The notes below the pieces were generated by a model, which was not told the DNA's origin, searched no databases, and saw only the letters and a program-made list of their open reading frames with translations. From assembly GCA_041390305.1 (NCBI GenBank), contig JAWKQE010000011.1:62001-126000 (forward strand): DNA of 64,000 nucleotides, read 5' to 3'. The translations under genes and the position numbers were made by a program. This stretch comes from JACKCR01 sp041390305. Lineage in GTDB: Bacteria > Eisenbacteria > RBG-16-71-46 > CAIMUX01. Below are positions 61,211-64,000 of this stretch, piece after piece; positions within the stretch are counted from its first letter, which is position 1, and each line of letters opens with the position of its first letter.

Positions 61211-63165
61211 ATGCGCACAGGTTTCTCTGCCCCTGCTCGTGCTCTCGCAACGCGGCGATCCGCCGCCTTCCTGGGCCTTCTCGCTCTCTGTGGCGCCGCG
61301 CAGGCCGCCTCGGCCGGTACGGTGACCTTCCAGAGTCAGGCCCTCGGCACCGAGTACGGTTCCACCGTCGGTGACGTTCCCGGTGACTTCGTCTGCCGAA
61401 AGACGGCGTCGATATGAGCGTGCAGATTTCCTCTCCGGCGGAACGCCCCGCTTTCGGCTTCGGCCGGATCAGGACTCGTTCGGATCCCAACACCTTCTAC
61501 GACCAGAACATCCTCCGCTTCAACAACAGCGGATTTCGTCTTCGACTTCGGTGGGGCCGGGGATGCGTCGTTCCAGTACATGAACCTGGGTGGCGGCGTG
61601 AACCTCGCGATCAACGGCGGTACGCCGGTCGAGGCCGCGAGCTTCGCGGCGCTTCCGAGCACGATCGGTGGAGTCACCGTTTCCGTGACGACGATCGCGG
61701 TGTCGGGGGGCGTGAAGGGAACGGTCACCCTGACCGGCGCCGTGAGCAGCCTCCGGATCGGCGGGCAGGAGCTGTTCCTCGACGACGTGACGGGAGGAGG
61801 GGGCGGCGGCCCCGATCCCGACCCGAACGATCCGCCCTGCGACTACACGATCACGCACGAAGGGATCGCGGACGGAACGATCTTCGGGGACGCGGCCGGC
61901 CAGGGCGCCGGAGACTTCATGTTCTCGGAGAGCGGCGTTCCGGTCTACACGGACAAGTTCACCCTCTCGAACGGCAGCCAGACGTTCGGAAGCGCGAAGG
62001 TCTGGGATCCCGGCGTCGCGGGCTTCGGGAACGGCCTCGCCATGCAGTACTCGAACATGAACGGCTTCTACTCGATCGTCGACCTCGGAGTCACCGTGAA
62101 GCGGGTTCGCTTCGAGTACCTGGACATGGGCGGAGTCGAGAACGTCGAGGTCAACGGCGACGGCCTCTTCGTGGGCCAGATCTCGAACCTGCCGGCCAAC
62201 ATCGCGAGCGGTGTCTCGGCGTCGGTCACGACGGTCGCCGTCGGAGGCGGCGTGCGCGGTGTCGTCACGCTGACGGGCGACGTACAGAAGCTCACCCTCG
62301 GTGGACAGGAACTCTTCGTCGACGAGTTCTGCATCGAGCGGGGCATCGACGCTCCGGGGAACTGTGGACCGACCGTCGACAACCAGTCCGAGCCGCTCGG
62401 TTCCTCCTGGGGCGGTGACTCCGGGAACAGCCCCGGGGATCAGATCTTCATGGAGGACGGTATCGTCGTCGGAATCGAGCGGTTCAAGCTCGGCAGCTCG
62501 ATCCTCTTCGGAACCGCGTCGATCGATACGCCCCAGTGCGATCAGATCACGAGCCAGGCGATGCTGCTGAAGCAGATCTCCGCGAATCTACGATCTACGA
62601 ACGTGCTTCCGGTCACCTATGCGCGGGTCGACTTCTGCGACTGTGGCGAGGTCGAGAACGTCTGGGTGAACGGAACGGGCTGGGAGGGAACCTCGCGCAG
62701 CTCCCCGTTCGACGCGTTCGGTCCGAACGCATCTACACGGATGTCACGGTCGAGTCGAACACGGGCGGTTGCGTGGGCGGTACGCTCGAGATCCTGGGCG
62801 CCCTCGACGAGGTGATCATCGGTGGGGAACTCCTCCAGCTCGACGACTTCTGCGTCGTGAGCGAACGCCGACCTCGGCGCCCGAGGCGGAACGCGCCGTC
62901 CTCGTCTCGGTGGAGACGTACCCGAATCCGTTCCACGCCACGACGACGATGCGTCTCCAGCTGGAAACGGCCGGCCCGGTCGAACTCGCGATCTTCGACC
63001 TGACGGGGCGTCGCGTCGCGACGCTGCTCGATCAGGTGGTCGCGGCCGGCGCTCATCAGGTCGGTTGGGATGGCCGGGACGGACAGGGCGAAGCTCGCGA
63101 ACGGATCCCTGTCGCTCTCGTTCAAGGCGACTCCGTCTCGACGGAAGGTGGCTCTGACCCGGTAG
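61211..63165 (+). pseudogene. Secreted repeat protein with FlgD-like C-terminus, multiply frameshifted
   Basis: The ATG at 61211 begins a signal peptide (RSAAFLGLLALCGAAQAASA) and TVTFQSQALGTEYGSTVG. The protein then continues in at least four frames. Three homologous modules of ~150 residues can be recognised (NLGGGVNLAINGG, GGVENVEVNGDGL, GEVENVWVNGTGW), each ending near GGQELF or GGELLQ. The end has the sorting-like block TYPNPFHATTTMRLQLET and KVALTR-stop at 63165. It resembles the exported proteins of this genome. Frame changes probably come from low-quality sequence. Confidence 0.6.
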
Positions 63166-63341
63166 TCCGTACCGGAGTTGGGGAGAAATTCGCGCGCGGA
63201 GTTCGCGAGAAGAGCCCCGCGATGAAGAGTCCGCGCAAAGCGTGGCGAGATGAGAGTCCGCGGGAAGTGTTGCGCGAAGCGTTTGCGTGACCCCGCTGGC
63301 GGGAAGGACGCAGGACCGGCCCGTCCGTGACACGCGAAGAA

Positions 63342-63375
63342 GCCGGACGCTGGCAAAGGTGCCGCCAGTGTCCGG
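63342..63375. terminator. Hairpin between the secreted protein gene and trpB
   Basis: GCCGGACGCTGGC pairs with GCCAGTGTCCGGC (13 bp, one G-T) around an 8-base loop. No T run. It lies between convergent genes. Confidence 0.4.
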
Positions 63376-63438
63376 CTGGCCTCGTTACTCGTTCACCGAA
63401 GGCAGTCCCGCCAGGGCCGCTGGCGGTTCTTGCTCTCG

Positions 63439-64000
63439 TCATAGGTCCTGGTCGATGAGCTTCCCGGCGTGGTAGTCGGTGTAGGCCTGCATCAAATGGC
63501 CGTGACCGCAGAGGTTGAAGAGGATCGTCTGGACTTGCCCTCCGCTTTGCAGCGGAGCGCTTCGTCGATCGCACCCTTCACCGCGTGGGTCGCCTCCGGG
63601 CAGGGCGATGCCCTCCGCGCGCGAACTCGACGCCGGCCGCAGAGCTTCCTTCTGCATGAACGCCTTTGCTTCGATGGGGGCAAGAGCTGATGGAGGTGGC
63701 TCCCAGGCAGGGCCATGCCGTGGTAGCGAGTCCGCCCGCGTGGAAACCGGGCGGCACGAAGTCGACCAGGCGTGTGCATCTTGACGAGCGGGGTGAGGTG
63801 TCCCGCGTGTCGCCGAAGTCGTAGGCATACTTGCCGCCGTTGAGGGACGGACAGGCCGCCGAAGTTCCACCGCGACCACGCGGACCTTCTCCGCCACGGA
63901 GCTGGCGCCCGAGGAACGGGTTCACGAGCCCGGCGAAGTTGCTGCCTCCGCCCGTACAGCCGACGAGGACGTCCGGGTAGTCGCCCGCCATCTCCATCTG
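63439..64000 (-). pseudogene. Tryptophan synthase beta-like (TrpB2), partial and frameshifted
   Basis: The minus strand enters from the right edge and reads MEMAGDYPDVLVGCTGGGSNFAG, the conserved PLP-phosphate region of TrpB2 enzymes. FLGRQLRG, KVRVVAVE, NGGKYAYDFGDT, FVPPGFHAGGL, RYHGMALPG, THAVKGAIDEALRCK and TILFNLCGHGH follow in changing frames, ending KLIDQDL-stop at 63439. At least five frame changes occur in about 560 bases. TrpB2 joins indole and serine or acts in related reactions. The N-terminal part lies outside the window. Confidence 0.7.

Noticed and set aside
60815..61417. Plus-strand frame of ~200 residues through the 34-base array
   Set aside because: The first part is only repeat-derived His/Pro/Thr/Arg sequence; the true start of the secreted protein is the ATG at 61211, with a signal peptide directly after it.

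Overview
G+C-rich bacterial DNA (by eye roughly two thirds G+C), densely coded on both strands, with no rRNA, prophage, insertion sequence or CRISPR array. Large exported proteins carry C-terminal FlgD-like sorting-type domains and a gingipain-type C25 peptidase. There are 'GACC...GxC' cysteine-rich repeats, a GlmU-like sugar nucleotidyltransferase, O-antigen/MsbA-type genes and ThyX. Together these suggest a Gram-negative, uncultured FCB-type lineage, for example candidate phylum Eisenbacteria or a relative. This placement is an inference from gene content. Many conserved genes are interrupted by small frame changes, which suggests a metagenome-derived assembly with local consensus errors.

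Layout. 1-772: end of a Cys/Met-metabolism PLP enzyme. 852-6652 (+): sugar-nucleotide and glucan cluster (manC, SPOR lipoprotein, GlmU-like, galT, glycogen synthase). 6660-7880 (-): aspartokinase. 8094-8384: promoter plus tRNA-Gly and tRNA-Cys. 8692-10669: zinc-ribbon protein, AlkZ-like winged-helix protein, basic histone-like protein. 10972-15120: signalling island (REC-histidine kinase, REC-PAS-GGDEF-degenerate EAL, single REC). 15298-19680 (-): surface glycan genes (glycosyltransferase, MsbA-like ABC exporter, O-antigen ligase), divergent from an FNR-type regulator (19847-20527). 21038-23896: CPBP-like membrane protein, SIMPL protein, RibD-C reductase, small hypothetical. 24688-26533: periplasmic thioredoxin plus MauE/thioredoxin fusion. 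26611: tRNA-Leu. 26968-30760: lipoprotein, structured intergenic DNA, Na+/H+ antiporter, SirB1-HspQ fusion. 30873-38378: thyX, sppA, ubiE-like, GT2, acpS, exported hypothetical, GT4. 38681-43933: giant C25 peptidase. 44065-45870: tRNA-Gln, hypothetical, tRNA-Glu. 45913-47534: two membrane-anchored coiled-coil proteins. 47664-49012 (-): MFS transporter. 49395-54241: two cysteine-rich secreted proteins flanking repeat arrays, a DUF4160/DUF2442 remnant and a truncated trmH copy. 54272-59889: TrmH, acylphosphatase, MrfB-like nuclease, MrfA-like helicase. 60064-64000: LmbE/BshB1-like deacetylase, a repeat array, a broken secreted protein and a broken trpB2.

Most genes are housekeeping or envelope functions. 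The least explained parts are (i) the accessory stretch 49.4-54.6 kb, with two secreted proteins sharing an unusual C-terminal tag around palindrome-bearing tandem arrays and a duplicated trmH tail; (ii) the coiled-coil pair at 45.9-47.5 kb, whose second member looks like an inner-membrane anchor joined to a possible beta-barrel; and (iii) the FNR-type regulator with a near-consensus FNR box about 0.5 kb downstream of it.
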